Origin: Agapetus fuscipes
Lineage: Eukaryota; Arthropoda; Insecta; Trichoptera; Glossosomatidae
Length of the DNA: 64,000 bases
Direction of reading: 5' to 3'
Assembly: GCA_951799405.1 (NCBI GenBank)
Contig: OX637356.1
Location: 14,655,229 to 14,719,228 of the forward strand
The notes below the pieces were generated by a model. The model had not been told where the DNA came from, made no database searches, and saw nothing but the letters and a program-made list of their open reading frames with translations. Every line of letters starts with the position of its first letter. The first letter of the stretch is position 1. Positions 40,401-42,336 of this stretch are shown here, piece by piece. The position numbers and the translations under genes were made by a program.

Positions 40401-40714
40401 CATTATTAATTATTAAGCTCATCCATTATTACAGCAAGAGGGAGGGGGGGTCATTAGATAATGACTCTAGGATGATTGTAAGGGGCGGGGGGGTCGAAAA
40501 TCGGCCAAAATCGATGACGTAATTTATGGACGGCCCCCAAGAAAAAAAGAGTAATAATGTCCAGGTTTCAGGTTACCTGCGATGGCTGTCTCAGGATGGA
40601 GGTGTCCGGCCTGGGCTTGGTGCCGCCCTGCGAGGTCTGCCTCCTGCGGTCCGTGGGGGCCCCGGTGCGCGCGCTCCGAGGGGTCGCCAGCTGCGAGTCT
40701 CGGACCCCCGGGAT
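577..40714 (-). CDS. Root/CROCC: Rootletin (ciliary rootlet coiled-coil protein), 31 exons, both ends missing
   Basis: Structural protein that forms the striated rootlet anchoring basal bodies; in insects the family acts mainly in ciliated sensory neurons (family knowledge). Thirty-one exons can be joined with no frameshift or stop into 1916 codons; vertebrate rootletin is about 2000 residues. The product is almost entirely heptad coiled coil rich in Glu, Gln, Arg and Leu. Diagnostic stretches are [16 protein letters not shown] (w2/w3), [14 protein letters not shown] (w4), [20 protein letters not shown] (w5), the [11 protein letters not shown] region (w15), [17 protein letters not shown] (w25), [12 protein letters not shown] (w28) and [14 protein letters not shown] (w31), in the family order. 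Pro/Ser/Arg-rich linkers interrupt the coil in w1-w3, w7-w8 and w24. The initiator ATG and the last C-terminal residues were not found. Introns are filled with transposons; one hosts H2A.X. Identity is very secure; single exon edges near linkers are slightly less so. Confidence 0.95.
1104..1521 (-). CDS. Root/CROCC: Rootletin exon w30 (139 codons, longest exon)
   Basis: Acceptor GTTTTCAG|G completes Arg; then [40 protein letters not shown], a Ser-rich stretch ([39 protein letters not shown]), and [20 protein letters not shown]. The Ser-rich break in the coil could be a regulatory or phosphorylation region (inference). Donor AAG|GTTTGT, phase 0. Confidence 0.95.
2065..2322 (-). mobile_element. 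RTE-like LINE 3' fragment
   Basis: The minus strand reads [12 protein letters not shown] and, after damage, [16 protein letters not shown], the C-terminal signature of many insect reverse transcriptases, ending in a GAA-rich tail near 2065. Multiple stops; 5' truncated. Confidence 0.7.
2364..2737 (-). CDS. Root/CROCC: Rootletin exon w29 (124 codons plus split)
   Basis: Acceptor TTTTTCAG|AAA; encodes [60 protein letters not shown] and [18 protein letters not shown]; donor AG|GTAATT, phase 2. Second longest exon; the [13 protein letters not shown] block is family-typical. Confidence 0.95.
2768..3015 (-). repeat. SINE-B copy
   Basis: Near full-length copy of the roughly 270-bp family that starts CCTTGACTTATAGGTTGG and ends TTGCAACTTAGATTAGATT. 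The internal marker GTGACATTGGCAAAGTGAAC is intact. The family has no tRNA, 7SL or 5S head that I can recognise. Confidence 0.85.
3030..3150 (+). repeat. Repeat M unit (ATTGGTTGCTAAG)
   Basis: Shares GTGACGTC..., TTTTATTGGTTGCTAAGG and the following TGTGACATTTGGACG context with two tandem units at 58174-58460. Unclassified. Confidence 0.55.
3396..3575 (-). CDS. Root/CROCC: Rootletin exon w28 (60 codons)
   Basis: Acceptor ACCGTAG|GAG; encodes [40 protein letters not shown] and [17 protein letters not shown]; donor CAG|GTAGTG, phase 0. The [12 protein letters not shown] and LEG blocks match the family. Confidence 0.94.
3655..3815 (+). mobile_element. LINE 3' fragment (RT C terminus)
   Basis: Plus strand reads [20 protein letters not shown] then [11 protein letters not shown], the QWAGHxxRM...GRRRPRMG end typical of insect LINE reverse transcriptases. 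Short and 5' truncated. Confidence 0.65.
3980..4278 (+). repeat. SINE-A copy abutting a splice donor
   Basis: tRNA-like head (A box TAGCTCAGTGGTAAC; B box GGTTTCGAATCC), body with TCTTCGCTGG and GTCCATCCAGCCTTACAGCA, tail ATTATAATTATTAT. The tail touches the w27 donor at 4278-4279. Confidence 0.85.
4280..4387 (-). CDS. Root/CROCC: Rootletin exon w27 (36 codons)
   Basis: Acceptor TTTTTAG|ACA; encodes [20 protein letters not shown] then [16 protein letters not shown]; donor GAG|GTATAA, phase 0. The intron begins directly in the AT-rich tail of a SINE-A copy. Confidence 0.92.
4485..5120. repeat. SINE-B pieces interrupted by a LINE fragment
   Basis: 4485-4690 is SINE-B on the minus strand. 4691-4734 plus 5060-5120 is a plus-strand SINE-B 3' part split by the LINE insertion 4735-5059. 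The 13-bp CATGCATTTAATA occurs on both sides of the insertion. Confidence 0.8.
4735..5059 (-). mobile_element. 5'-truncated LINE insertion with 13-bp target duplication
   Basis: Minus strand reads AFQD-type [20 protein letters not shown] then [20 protein letters not shown] and ends SLQGL* plus a TAAAG-rich tail. A near-identical copy is at 55213-55674. The frame is open across the fragment, so the insertion is young. Confidence 0.85.
5136..5312 (-). CDS. Root/CROCC: Rootletin exon w26 (59 codons)
   Basis: Acceptor TATTTAG|GAT; encodes [40 protein letters not shown] and [10 protein letters not shown]; donor CAG|GTAATC, phase 0. Confidence 0.94.
5640..5775 (+). repeat. Diverged relative of the 4-bp-TSD MITE
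   Basis: Contains CCCCAGAGCTTGTTGGCTTATC and TTTTCATAATACACATTGGT, matching the better copy at 11590-11851. Confidence 0.5.
5842..5957 (-). CDS. Root/CROCC: Rootletin exon w25 (38 codons)
   Basis: Acceptor TTTAATAG|GA completes Gly; then [20 protein letters not shown] and [18 protein letters not shown]. The DVDPxxVRxxIRxxxQ motif starts the last coil of rootletins. Donor CGG|GTAAGA, phase 0. Confidence 0.95.
6209..6305 (-). repeat. Fragment of the SINE-A long-variant 3' end
   Basis: AATCCTGTGCGGCAGGCTCC and GTGCCGCAGAGGTG, preceded by a T run, match the reverse complement of 7325-7411. Confidence 0.6.
6542..6952 (+). CDS. H2A.X: Histone H2A.X-type protein, intronless, 136 aa
   Basis: Core nucleosome histone that, through its C-terminal SQEY, is the substrate of ATM/ATR-type kinases at DNA breaks (family knowledge). 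Visible: [40 protein letters not shown], acidic-patch residues in [20 protein letters not shown], docking region [20 protein letters not shown], and tail [16 protein letters not shown] at the stop. ATG 6542 has A at -3 and G at +4; the in-frame extension to 6527 would need a TTG start and is dropped. [10 protein letters not shown] and [14 protein letters not shown] differ from canonical H2A (usually IIPRHLQLAI and GVLPNIQAVLLPKK). It sits antisense in a rootletin intron. No canonical histone 3' stem-loop is visible; a much larger hairpin spans the stop. It could be a functional retrocopy of an intron-containing H2A.X. Confidence 0.93.
   Translation: MAGKSKSGGKAKSRSSRAGLQFPVGRIHRLLRKGNYAERVGAGAPVYLAAVLEYLAAEVLELAGNAARDNKKSRVVPRHLQLAVRNDEELNKLLSGVTISQGGVLLQINPILLPRKTNTGSKSKSQDDSKKFSQEY
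6941..6994 (+). promoter_or_regulatory. 23-bp hairpin spanning the H2A.X stop codon
   Basis: Arms 6941-6963 and 6972-6994 pair with a single A-G mismatch around an 8-nt loop (GAGAAAAG). The left arm includes the QEY codons and stop. It is longer and AT-richer than the conserved histone stem-loop, so SLBP binding is not implied. Confidence 0.75.
7084..7481 (+). repeat. SINE-A long variant with a 71-nt A run
   Basis: tRNA-like head near 7100 with GGATTCGGATCCCGGCG as B-box region, SINE-A body to GACCAAGCTCGTA, then a different 3' part (CACCTCTGCGGCACTACAAC ... GCACAGGATTTCTT) ending in A at 7411-7481. Confidence 0.8.
7482..10532. other. Large AT-rich intron remainder
   Basis: No supported gene. 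7840-8880 contains a degenerate array of related units (AAGATRCC-TCGTTAGT ... CATGAATTCT). The 8838-9080 minus reading frame was tested as an exon and rejected. 9080-10490 is plain AT-rich DNA. Confidence 0.6.
8090..8900. repeat. Degenerate tandem-like units
   Basis: Units near 8090, 8299, 8553, 8685 and 8829 share AAGAT/ATATC-YCGTTAGTAT-CATGAATTCTCTGTTTAA-type sequence. Spacing is irregular and divergence high. Confidence 0.5.
10533..10740 (-). CDS. Root/CROCC: Rootletin exon w24 (69 codons plus split), coil then linker
   Basis: Acceptor CAACAG|GCG; encodes [20 protein letters not shown] and [20 protein letters not shown], then a Pro/Arg/Ser linker ending [10 protein letters not shown]. The GRLGxLRxALRR-like block followed by a linker is the family arrangement. 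Donor AGAG|GTAAAT, phase 1, joins w25 across a 4.6-kb intron that hosts H2A.X. Confidence 0.93.
10842..11084 (-). repeat. SINE-B copy
   Basis: Complete from CTAAGTTGCAAGGATAT to CCAACCTATAAGCCAAGG; belongs to the subgroup with ACACGTGTAGTTCGCGC. Confidence 0.85.
11301..11400 (+). repeat. 20-bp tandem repeat, five units
   Basis: AGTTGGATTATTTTGTTGAT repeated five times with one T-to-C change in unit 2 and a final G. Clean young microduplication in an intron. Confidence 0.95.
11590..11851 (+). repeat. Diverged MITE related to the 4-bp-TSD family
   Basis: Starts TCTCCCCAGCGCTTGTTTGG, contains TTCATAAGACACATTGGCTC and ends CATAAACAAGCACGAAGGGG, so ends are inverted like the 23582 family, but strongly diverged. 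Confidence 0.55.
11959..12072 (-). CDS. Root/CROCC: Rootletin exon w23 (38 codons)
   Basis: Acceptor TATTCCAG|GAG; encodes [20 protein letters not shown] then [17 protein letters not shown]; donor AAG|GTAAAA, phase 0. Too short to show as a long ORF, but splice sites and colinearity are clear. Confidence 0.92.
12424..12737 (+). repeat. SINE-A copy
   Basis: Head GGTCCGTAGTCTATTGGTAAAG with B box GGTTTGAATCCCGGCGGAG, full body, AAATCATCCTAATATTATTA tail. Confidence 0.85.
12804..12969 (-). CDS. Root/CROCC: Rootletin exon w22 (55 codons)
   Basis: Acceptor TATTCAG|G completes Arg; then [40 protein letters not shown] and ERCHARDQ; donor CAG|GTTAGA, phase 0. Confidence 0.93.
13347..13452 (+). repeat. 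Unclassified repeat, second copy at 42562-42673
   Basis: Shares ATTTCAGTAATTGCAATGCA, TTGGATTATTTAGGTTA and CTGCCCCTTCC-TTACGC with the second copy. Confidence 0.6.
13548..13728 (-). CDS. Root/CROCC: Rootletin exon w21 (59 codons plus splits)
   Basis: Acceptor TCTCACAG|GG completes Gly; then [20 protein letters not shown] and [20 protein letters not shown] to ELHA; donor CCAG|GTAACA, phase 2. Ala-rich coil. Confidence 0.93.
13881..14066 (-). CDS. Root/CROCC: Rootletin exon w20 (61 codons plus splits)
   Basis: Acceptor ATTTTCAG|AT completes Asn; then [40 protein letters not shown] and [12 protein letters not shown]; donor GCTG|GTAATT, phase 1. Confidence 0.94.
14121..14345 (+). repeat. SINE-B copy
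   Basis: CCTTGACTTATAGGTTGGTA through TGCAATTTAGATTTAGATTA; complete but diverged. Confidence 0.85.
14428..14752 (-). repeat. SINE-C copy
   Basis: Full-length, diverged. The tRNA-like head (minus) lies at about 14690-14752; the 3' end reads GTAGCTTAGTTG-type sequence at 14430. Confidence 0.85.
14921..15233 (-). repeat. SINE-A copy, fused to a 5S rRNA sequence
   Basis: Complete SINE-A (head at the high end, tail of TAA/TTA units at 14921-14947). Its head begins directly after the 5S-like 15241-15357, in the same orientation. Confidence 0.87.
15241..15357 (-). pseudogene. 5S rRNA-derived sequence, 117 nt
   Basis: The minus strand carries ACCATGTTGAAAACACCGG, GATCACCGAAGTTAAGCAAC, GGGCGCGGATAGTACTTGGA and TGGGTGACCG, the 5S backbone including the internal promoter region. 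The ends GTCAACGAC and GTCGTTGGC pair as helix I. Substitutions near residues 10-13, 33-38 and 88-95 and lack of a T-run terminator argue for a pseudogene or a 5S-derived SINE head, not an active gene. Confidence 0.85.
15439..15508 (+). repeat. SINE-B 5' fragment
   Basis: TTGACTTATAGGTTGGTATG through CTGTAAAAAAA then truncated. Confidence 0.75.
15664..15839 (-). CDS. Root/CROCC: Rootletin exon w19 (58 codons plus splits)
   Basis: Acceptor TGTTTAG|G completes Lys; then [40 protein letters not shown] and NDTLRKLKE; donor GAAA|GTTAGT, phase 1. Confidence 0.94.
15872..16108 (+). repeat. SINE-A/SINE-C chimera
   Basis: SINE-A body (GTCCATCCGGCCTTCCAGCA to GACCAAGCTTG) joins, after a short A run, a SINE-C-type tRNA head (CTGGTCGGTAGCTCGATTGG ... 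GGTTCAAATCCCACTGAGGG) with an ATC-rich tail. The same kind of junction recurs at 25905-26166. Confidence 0.75.
16237..16420 (-). CDS. Root/CROCC: Rootletin exon w18 (60 codons plus splits)
   Basis: Acceptor ATTTCCAG|CG completes Ala; then [20 protein letters not shown] and [20 protein letters not shown], a block recognisable in rootletins; donor CCAA|GTAAGT, phase 2. Confidence 0.94.
16791..17026 (+). repeat. SINE-B copy
   Basis: TTGACTTATAGGTTGGTATA to TTATCTTAGATTATAG; complete. Confidence 0.85.
17124..17372 (+). repeat. MITE opening GGGGCTGTCC (family F)
   Basis: Inverted ends GGGGCTGTCCATATATTACG and its partner GACGTAATTTATGGACGGCC. Flanked by ATA on both sides; the paralogous segment at 20005-20090 lacks it and has a single ATA. 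Confidence 0.88.
17599..17791 (-). CDS. Root/CROCC: Rootletin exon w17 (64 codons plus split)
   Basis: Acceptor TTTTTAG|GAG; encodes [40 protein letters not shown] and [17 protein letters not shown]; donor TTG|GTAAGC, phase 1. The AE-DKQQVLL stretch matches the family. Confidence 0.94.
17935..18136 (+). repeat. hAT-type MITE (family D), 202 bp
   Basis: Ends CAGGGGTGTGCA and TGCACGCGCCTG are inverted repeats starting CAGGG. Exact 8-bp duplications CCTGTTGT at 17927-17934 and 18137-18144 place it in the hAT superfamily. No coding capacity. Confidence 0.92.
18183..18428 (+). repeat. SINE-G copy
   Basis: Contains GGTTCAACAGATGTCATCGG, GGCCAGGCAAAATAGATTGG and GCATTCCTCTTCACAAATCT, as in the copies at 37155, 51306 and 60000. 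Confidence 0.75.
18640..18809 (-). CDS. Root/CROCC: Rootletin exon w16 (56 codons)
   Basis: Acceptor TCCATAG|GT completes Gly; then [20 protein letters not shown] and [20 protein letters not shown]; donor AGG|GTAAAA, phase 0. Confidence 0.93.
19030..19668 (+). mobile_element. Non-LTR element fragment: RNase H domain and Cys-rich end
   Basis: An open frame without an ATG reads [20 protein letters not shown], the RNase H active-site motif of I/R1-type LINEs, then CRIRIGHC...[15 protein letters not shown], the usual zinc-binding end. It is a truncated, apparently recent copy; the reverse transcriptase is missing. Confidence 0.85.
19670..20110. repeat. Post-LINE block with palindrome and a paralog of 17060-17425
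   Basis: 19888-19922 is a perfect palindrome; about 19990-20110 is paralogous to the DNA around the 17124 MITE and is the empty site. Confidence 0.75.
20490..20600 (+). repeat. Short relative of the 19030 LINE fragment
   Basis: TTTTCCTGTCACTATTGGCAG and ATTGAAGCTAACTTCA-TTC-ATT match the start of the RNase H fragment. Confidence 0.5.
20777..20966 (-). CDS. Root/CROCC: Rootletin exon w15 (63 codons plus split)
   Basis: Acceptor CTTGTCAG|GTG; encodes [20 protein letters not shown], then [20 protein letters not shown] and [16 protein letters not shown]; donor AAAG|GTTTGT, phase 1. The EKEALEG block is conserved in the family. Confidence 0.94.
20967..22882. other. Large intron w14-w15, no gene supported
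   Basis: AT-rich sequence. Short frames at 21590-21884 and 21990-22445 have no family signature I trust; one resembles a transposase HTH only faintly. Confidence 0.6.
22883..23077 (-). CDS. Root/CROCC: Rootletin exon w14 (65 codons)
   Basis: Acceptor ATTTCAG|GTG; encodes [20 protein letters not shown] then [20 protein letters not shown]; donor CAG|GTGGGG, phase 0. Coiled coil. Confidence 0.94.
23582..23833 (+). repeat. MITE with 4-bp target duplication (family E), 252 bp
   Basis: About 33-bp inverted ends beginning CGCTSCCTCAGTTCTTG; TCTA at 23578-23581 and 23834-23837. Two further copies are flanked by other 4-bp repeats. Confidence 0.9.
24065..24232 (-). CDS. Root/CROCC: Rootletin exon w13 (56 codons), GC donor
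   Basis: Acceptor GATATCAG|CTG; encodes [20 protein letters not shown] through [20 protein letters not shown]; ends GAAAAG|GCAAGT, a GC donor. The join EGEKEK-VELELTQ keeps frame and heptads. Confidence 0.92.
24600..25060 (+). repeat. Unclassified repeat with a reverse-transcriptase scrap
   Basis: Paralogous to 57704-57950 (CCGCCATAAACTGTGA, CAGATGCCACTAGATTT, TTGTTTTTCCCCTG). Extra internal sequence reads [14 protein letters not shown], a LINE RT motif, at 24735-24776. Confidence 0.7.
25097..25227 (-). CDS. Root/CROCC: Rootletin exon w12 (43 codons)
   Basis: Acceptor TTTTAG|GC completes Gly; then [20 protein letters not shown] and [20 protein letters not shown]; donor AGG|GTAAGC, phase 0. 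Coiled coil. Confidence 0.93.
25327..25458 (+). repeat. SINE-C fragment
   Basis: GGTTTGATCCCCACCAAGGG, ATGATTTCCTGTTCCGG and TACTGGCAAGG; diverged. Confidence 0.7.
25663..25808 (-). CDS. Root/CROCC: Rootletin exon w11 (48 codons plus split codons)
   Basis: Acceptor TTTGTAG|G completes Arg; then [20 protein letters not shown] and [20 protein letters not shown]; donor GGG|GTATTT, phase 1. Coiled coil. Confidence 0.93.
25905..26166 (+). repeat. SINE-A/SINE-C chimera, second copy
   Basis: SINE-A body to GACCAAGCCGTAAAAA is followed by the SINE-C head GGTCAATAGCTCAATTGGTA and a SINE-C remnant ending GAACCAGCC. Confidence 0.78.
26202..26353 (-). CDS. Root/CROCC: Rootletin exon w10 (about 51 codons)
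   Basis: Acceptor TTTCAG|ATG; reads [20 protein letters not shown] then [20 protein letters not shown]; donor AAG|GTAACA leaves AG of an Arg codon. Coiled coil. Confidence 0.93.
26390..26645 (+). mobile_element. LINE 3' fragment
   Basis: [16 protein letters not shown] coding (GGTGGCCGAAAAGGATCATC, GGGGAGACCCCAACTGTGGT) matches the better copy at 53700-54145. It ends in AAGGAAAGAAGG. Confidence 0.7.
26737..27056 (-). repeat. SINE-C copy
   Basis: Complete, with tRNA-like head at 26995-27056 and a T run after the 3' end (A run at 26727-26736 on the plus strand). Confidence 0.9.
27085..27232 (-). repeat. SINE-B fragment
   Basis: CAACTCTTTCCTACTTTCCC, GATATTGGCAGAAGTGAACC and a degraded 5' end. 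Confidence 0.65.
27289..27525 (-). CDS. Root/CROCC: Rootletin exon w9 (79 codons)
   Basis: Acceptor ATTCCAG|GTG; encodes [20 protein letters not shown] through [20 protein letters not shown] to LEINAM; donor ATG|GTTAGT, phase 0. Pure coiled coil, following w8 colinearly with the family despite the 5.4-kb intron. Confidence 0.94.
27577..28060 (-). mobile_element. LINE 3' fragment and pogo-like end
   Basis: 27577-27620 opens GTGGAACCTCTAATAACGAG, a sequence common at pogo-type element ends. 27663-28060 (minus) reads [20 protein letters not shown], a reverse-transcriptase C terminus with frameshifts. Confidence 0.55.
28408..30099 (-). pseudogene. LINE ORF2, reverse transcriptase half, 563 aa open
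   Basis: RT motifs in order: [66 protein letters not shown] and [11 protein letters not shown] (catalytic FADD). The C terminus has [12 protein letters not shown] and [12 protein letters not shown], typical of the Jockey/CR1 group. Ends at 28408 after GASLREN. Only the upstream frameshift appears inactivating. Confidence 0.88.
30100..31340 (-). pseudogene. LINE ORF2, endonuclease half (frameshifted from RT)
   Basis: APE-type endonuclease that nicks target DNA. Motifs: [51 protein letters not shown] and SHHPAIEL. The frame is open from 31340 and drifts into nonsense after ADAKIIKF near 30100, where the RT frame takes over. A 1-nt shift therefore breaks ORF2. Confidence 0.85.
31446..32213 (-). 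CDS. LINE ORF1 (coiled coil plus RNA-binding domain), 255 aa
   Basis: RNA-binding chaperone that packages the LINE transcript (family role). Residues about 20-100 form heptads ([42 protein letters not shown]). Then [14 protein letters not shown] begins the RRM-like part, followed by [10 protein letters not shown] and [20 protein letters not shown]. The ATG at 32213 is chosen; the frame is open two codons upstream only from a TTG. Fully open. Confidence 0.85.
   Translation of the reverse strand: MTSTRSKAQLTSSCTTMEDNIMAELHALRADLAALSSVGADIKAIRSDLSSLKESMTFMDARVGEIETKLVSMSTMEKTVTDLTSKITEMDAKINDSEQRARRNNIEVTGLPQVSNESLIDLTVKIAKSLKIQLTPGDIDFSTRVAAKNAASGRPKPIVVKFHKSVHRDMFVTAIRRKRGLMSDELGIPGSPTRIFVNEHLTLHNKNLFHHARLRCKELGFRYTWSKGGTVFVRKDDGSPAMAIKILSALQMIGG
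32903..33011 (-). CDS. Root/CROCC: Rootletin exon w8 (36 codons)
   Basis: Acceptor CACCTTCCAG|A completes an Arg codon from w7, then [20 protein letters not shown] and [16 protein letters not shown]. The [14 protein letters not shown] block corresponds to the start of the second rootletin coil. Donor CAG|GTACAT, phase 0. The following intron (27526-32902) hosts the full-length LINE. Confidence 0.92.
33090..33525 (-). repeat. Degenerate 16-17-bp minisatellite
   Basis: Units of GACAAAATGTCCAYGT and GACATAATGTCCACC type, more than 20 copies. On the minus strand it reads as a meaningless MSVDILSVDI repeat. Confidence 0.85.
33651..33856 (-). CDS. Root/CROCC: Rootletin exon w7 (about 69 codons), Pro-rich end, GC donor
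   Basis: Acceptor TTGCAG|GAG; reads [20 protein letters not shown], then [20 protein letters not shown] and a run of prolines. The [18 protein letters not shown] block matches the family segment before its linker. The exon ends CACAG|GCAAGT, a consensus GC donor with no usable GT alternative. It is markedly GC-rich against its AT-rich intron. Confidence 0.88.
34093..34450 (-). repeat. Triplicated w6 exon/intron boundary
   Basis: A unit of about 50 bp containing ATGGATGACAGGTAGCCTAC plus CAGYGCCCTGAGCT occurs three times (plus-strand reading). The unit at 34409-34450 overlaps the real exon end; the other two lie in the intron. The middle copy is split by a 217-bp hAT MITE. Each copy carries the same GTAGGC donor on the minus strand. 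Confidence 0.9.
34170..34386 (+). repeat. hAT-type MITE (family D), 217 bp
   Basis: Ends CAGGGGCGTGCA and GCACGCGCTTG; exact CTACCAGC duplications at 34162-34169 and 34387-34394. Confidence 0.93.
34431..34565 (-). CDS. Root/CROCC: Rootletin exon w6 (45 codons)
   Basis: Acceptor TTTACTAG|ATG; encodes [20 protein letters not shown] through [19 protein letters not shown]; donor CTG|GTAGGC in phase 0. The donor and the last exon bases are repeated twice more downstream in the transcript (34390-34427 and 34093-34145), so alternative donor use is possible. Confidence 0.88.
34848..34965 (+). mobile_element. LINE 3' end with GAA tail
   Basis: GGAAGACCGCCAAAGAGGTG (GRPPKRW) then AAAGAAGAAGAAGAAGG; very short. 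Confidence 0.55.
35022..35222 (-). repeat. SINE-A copy, truncated and diverged
   Basis: CTCCGCCGGGAATCAAGCTC (B-box region, minus) and CACACCTCAAGAGCCCC are retained. Confidence 0.75.
35242..35439 (-). CDS. Root/CROCC: Rootletin exon w5 (66 codons), most conserved block
   Basis: Acceptor TTCCCAG|GCC; encodes [20 protein letters not shown], the best-conserved rootletin segment, then [20 protein letters not shown] and [11 protein letters not shown]. The donor AAT|GTAAGT is in phase 0. This exon alone identifies the gene. Confidence 0.96.
35493..35705 (+). repeat. hAT-type MITE (family D), 213 bp
   Basis: CAGGGGCGTGAATACC to CTATGCGCCTG with exact GTAAGCAT duplications at 35485-35492 and 35706-35713. 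Confidence 0.93.
35714..35893 (+). repeat. hAT-type MITE (family D), left-truncated
   Basis: Begins inside the family at GTGCCTAATAGGTAGG immediately after the target duplication of the preceding copy; the right end GCATGCGCCTG is intact. Confidence 0.85.
36105..36270 (-). CDS. Root/CROCC: Rootletin exon w4 (55 codons)
   Basis: Acceptor TTTCCAG|A; reads [20 protein letters not shown] then [18 protein letters not shown]. The NDW block is strongly conserved in rootletins. The donor CAG|GTACAC ends in phase 0 after KDEEQ. Confidence 0.94.
36431..36600 (+). repeat. SINE-A copy, diverged
   Basis: GGTTTGATTCCTGGCGGAGC and GTCCATCTAGCCTTACAGTA are retained. Confidence 0.7.
36605..37065. repeat. 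Foldback element with about 70-bp inverted ends
   Basis: Left arm 36605-36676 and right arm 36996-37065 share an inverted block of about 46 bp that includes ATCGGATATTTAA and ACTGAACAATTTT, with near-perfect pairing. Internal 36710-36765 has a Penelope-type segment (GACGTCTTCAGGAGAAC). Confidence 0.85.
37155..37312 (+). repeat. SINE-G copy
   Basis: GGTTCAATATATGTCATTGC, AACTGGCCAGGCAAAATAGG and CATTCCTCTTCACAAATCT. Confidence 0.75.
37313..37990. other. Intron remainder, nothing recognised
   Basis: AT-rich; no splice-flanked open frame, SINE or LINE signature. Confidence 0.6.
37991..38265 (-). CDS. Root/CROCC: Rootletin exon w3 (about 92 codons)
   Basis: Acceptor TTTTCAG|GTC; begins [15 protein letters not shown], a rootletin hallmark. 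A Ser/Pro-rich insert follows ([20 protein letters not shown]), then coil to LDEERR. The donor AAA|GTAATA leaves two bases of a Lys codon, completed by the first A of w4. Confidence 0.93.
38479..38742 (+). repeat. SINE-B copy with GATTTA tail
   Basis: CCTTGACTTATAGGTTGGTA to TTGCAGCTTAGATTTAGATT with three tail units; one of the best full-length copies. Confidence 0.9.
39038..39217 (-). CDS. Root/CROCC: Rootletin exon w2 (60 codons), GC donor
   Basis: Acceptor TTTCCAG|CCG; the product runs [18 protein letters not shown] through [20 protein letters not shown] to LQAK. It ends at AAAG|GCAAGC, a GC donor. No GT donor gives the conserved LQAK-V junction seen in rootletins. The first half is Pro/Ser/Gly-rich; the second half starts the coiled coil. 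Confidence 0.92.
39294..39540 (+). repeat. MITE with 4-bp target duplication, 247 bp
   Basis: Inverted ends CGCAYGCTTAATMATAAAGA (about 35 bp). AAAT lies at 39290-39293 and 39541-39544. The duplicate at 43430 is an empty site. Confidence 0.93.
39640..40036. repeat. Head-to-head SINE-B pair
   Basis: 39640-39738 is a minus 5' part; 39752-40036 is a full plus copy ending in four GATTA units. The pair can fold on itself in a transcript. Confidence 0.87.
40248..40537 (+). repeat. MITE opening GGGGCTGTCC (family F), longer copy
   Basis: GGGGCTGTCCATATATAACG to AATTTATGGACGGCCCC, flanked by CAA on both sides. G-run rich inside. It ends about 40 bp from the w1 donor. Confidence 0.88.
40577..40714 (-). 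CDS. Root/CROCC: Rootletin exon w1 (46 codons, Arg/Pro/Thr-rich linker)
   Basis: Acceptor TTGCAG before ATC and donor CAG|GTAACC flank an open stretch reading [16 protein letters not shown]... to ILRQPSQ. It starts and ends in phase 0 and joins w2 in frame. It is basic and low complexity, as expected of the N-terminal segment before the coil. No ATG precedes it in frame, so at least one more upstream exon must exist. The donor lies only about 40 bp from a MITE (40248-40537). Confidence 0.75.
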
Positions 40715-40801
40715 CTGCAACCAAACATACAACACTCATCATCATGGCACATCAAATGTTTCAATACTACTTATCTAAATCTAAGCTGCAAAGATATATA
40801 T

Positions 40802-41753
40802 AGGGTGTTTTTTTTAGAGGTATAGAACTTTAAGTTGGCAACACTGTTTTAACTGGCGGCCATTTTGTCAGCTGTCAAGTGATTTGTGTTTAGTTTAGTT
40901 TGGCATTTCAACATGAATAGACAACTCGTGCAACAATTGAAGCCACACGATCACCTAGCAAGGCGTAGATTCGGTGAATGGGTCCAAAACAAGATTGCCG
41001 TTGATCCCGATTTTCATAAGAGAATTTCGTTTAGCGATGAAGCTCACTTTTGGTTGAATGGCTACGTCAATAAACAAAACTGCCGTATTTGGAGTGAAGA
41101 TAATCCTCAAGTGTATGTTGAGACACCGTTACATCCAGAAAAACTGACTGTTTGGTGTGCTTTATGGGCTGGTGGAATCATTGGTCCGCACTTTTTTAAA
41201 AAAAGATGCTGGCCAGAACGTTGCAGTCAATGGTGACCGCTATAGAGCCATGATTACTGACTTTTTCGTTCCTCAATTGAACAACCATGATGTGCAGGAG
41301 CTGTGGTTTCAACAAGACGGCGCAACATGTCACACAGCTCGTGCCACAATTGATTTACTGAAGGAAACGTTTGGTAACCGCATAATTTCACATTCCGGAC
41401 CCGTGAATTGGCCTCCAAGATCGTGTGATTTAACACCGCTAGATTATTTTCTGTGGGGATTTGTGAAGTCGCTAGTCTACGCCGATAAGCCCGAAACGAT
41501 TGACCACTTGGAAGACAACATTTGCCGCGTTATTGCCGATATACGGCCACAAATGTTGGAAAAAGTTATTGAAAATTGGACCTCCAGATTAGATTACGTC
41601 CGAGCCAGCCGTGGCGGTCAAATGCCAGAAATCATATTTAAATTATAATGCCAAAAGATTATCTTTCGAATAAAGTCAATTTCATGTCAATTTTAAAAAA
41701 TCATCCTTGTTTTATTCCATTTCAAAGTTCTATACCTCTAAAAAAAACACCCT
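40802..41753 (+). mobile_element. Tc1/mariner-type element, internally deleted and frameshifted
   Basis: Exact inverted ends AGGGTGTTTTTTTTAGAGGT... (30 bp) bound 952 bp. The transposase lacks its N-terminal DNA-binding part and is broken by a shift in an A run, so the copy is non-autonomous. Confidence 0.92.
40912..41648 (+). pseudogene. DD41D-type transposase remnant
   Basis: ATG 40912; LKPHDHLARRRFGEWVQNKI then FSDEAHFWLNGYVNKQNCRI (first Asp), WFQQDGATCHTARAT (second Asp), RSCDLTPLDYFLWG (third Asp). 41 residues lie between the second and third Asp, the DD41D spacing. The usual roughly 120-residue HTH region is missing. The frame shifts by one near 41196-41205 inside TTTTTTTAAAAAAAG. Confidence 0.88.
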
Positions 41754-41797
41754 TTATCATTTAAGATTCATATTAAATGCATTCCCATTATTCAACA

Positions 41798-42336
41798 GTC
41801 TATACCATGGTGCATCCTCTACGCGGATGACATAGCTCTGATTGCGGATTCGGCAGAACAATTACAGGCAAGATTGAACAAATGGGTGGATGCCTTGGAG
41901 CGTAATGGACTACGCATCAGCAGAAGCAAGACGGAGTACATGGAGTGTGACTATGAGGGCATCGCTACAGACCCGACACATGGAAATGTTATCTCCATTG
42001 AGGGAGATAACTAGACCACATAAGGAATGAATACGTTAGGGGTAGCTTCAAGGTTGCCCCAATAACAGACAGGATTAGAGAATCCCAATTCCGGTGGTTC
42101 GGCCATGTGATGCGAAGAGACAATGAACATATTGTCCAAAAAGCCTTCAGCATTCCCACAGGACCAACAGGCAGAGGCCGCCCAATGGCAACATGGCGGG
42201 CCAATATTGAAAAAGAAATGCAAAAGGGAAACCTGACAGAGGAGATGAGCCAGGATAGAAAAGTTTGGCGTCTTCGAACAAGGAGGGCCGACCCCAAATG
42301 ATGGGATAAGGCAAAGGGAAAGAAGAAGAAGAAGAT
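41798..42336 (+). mobile_element. RTE-like LINE fragment (RT core and C terminus)
   Basis: CILYADDIALIADSAEQLQA and ALERNGLRISRSKTEYMECD show the YADD RT core. After an internal deletion come FRWFGHVMRRDNEHIVQKAF and GRGRPMATWRANIEKEM, ending in an AAGAAG tail at 42336. Confidence 0.87.
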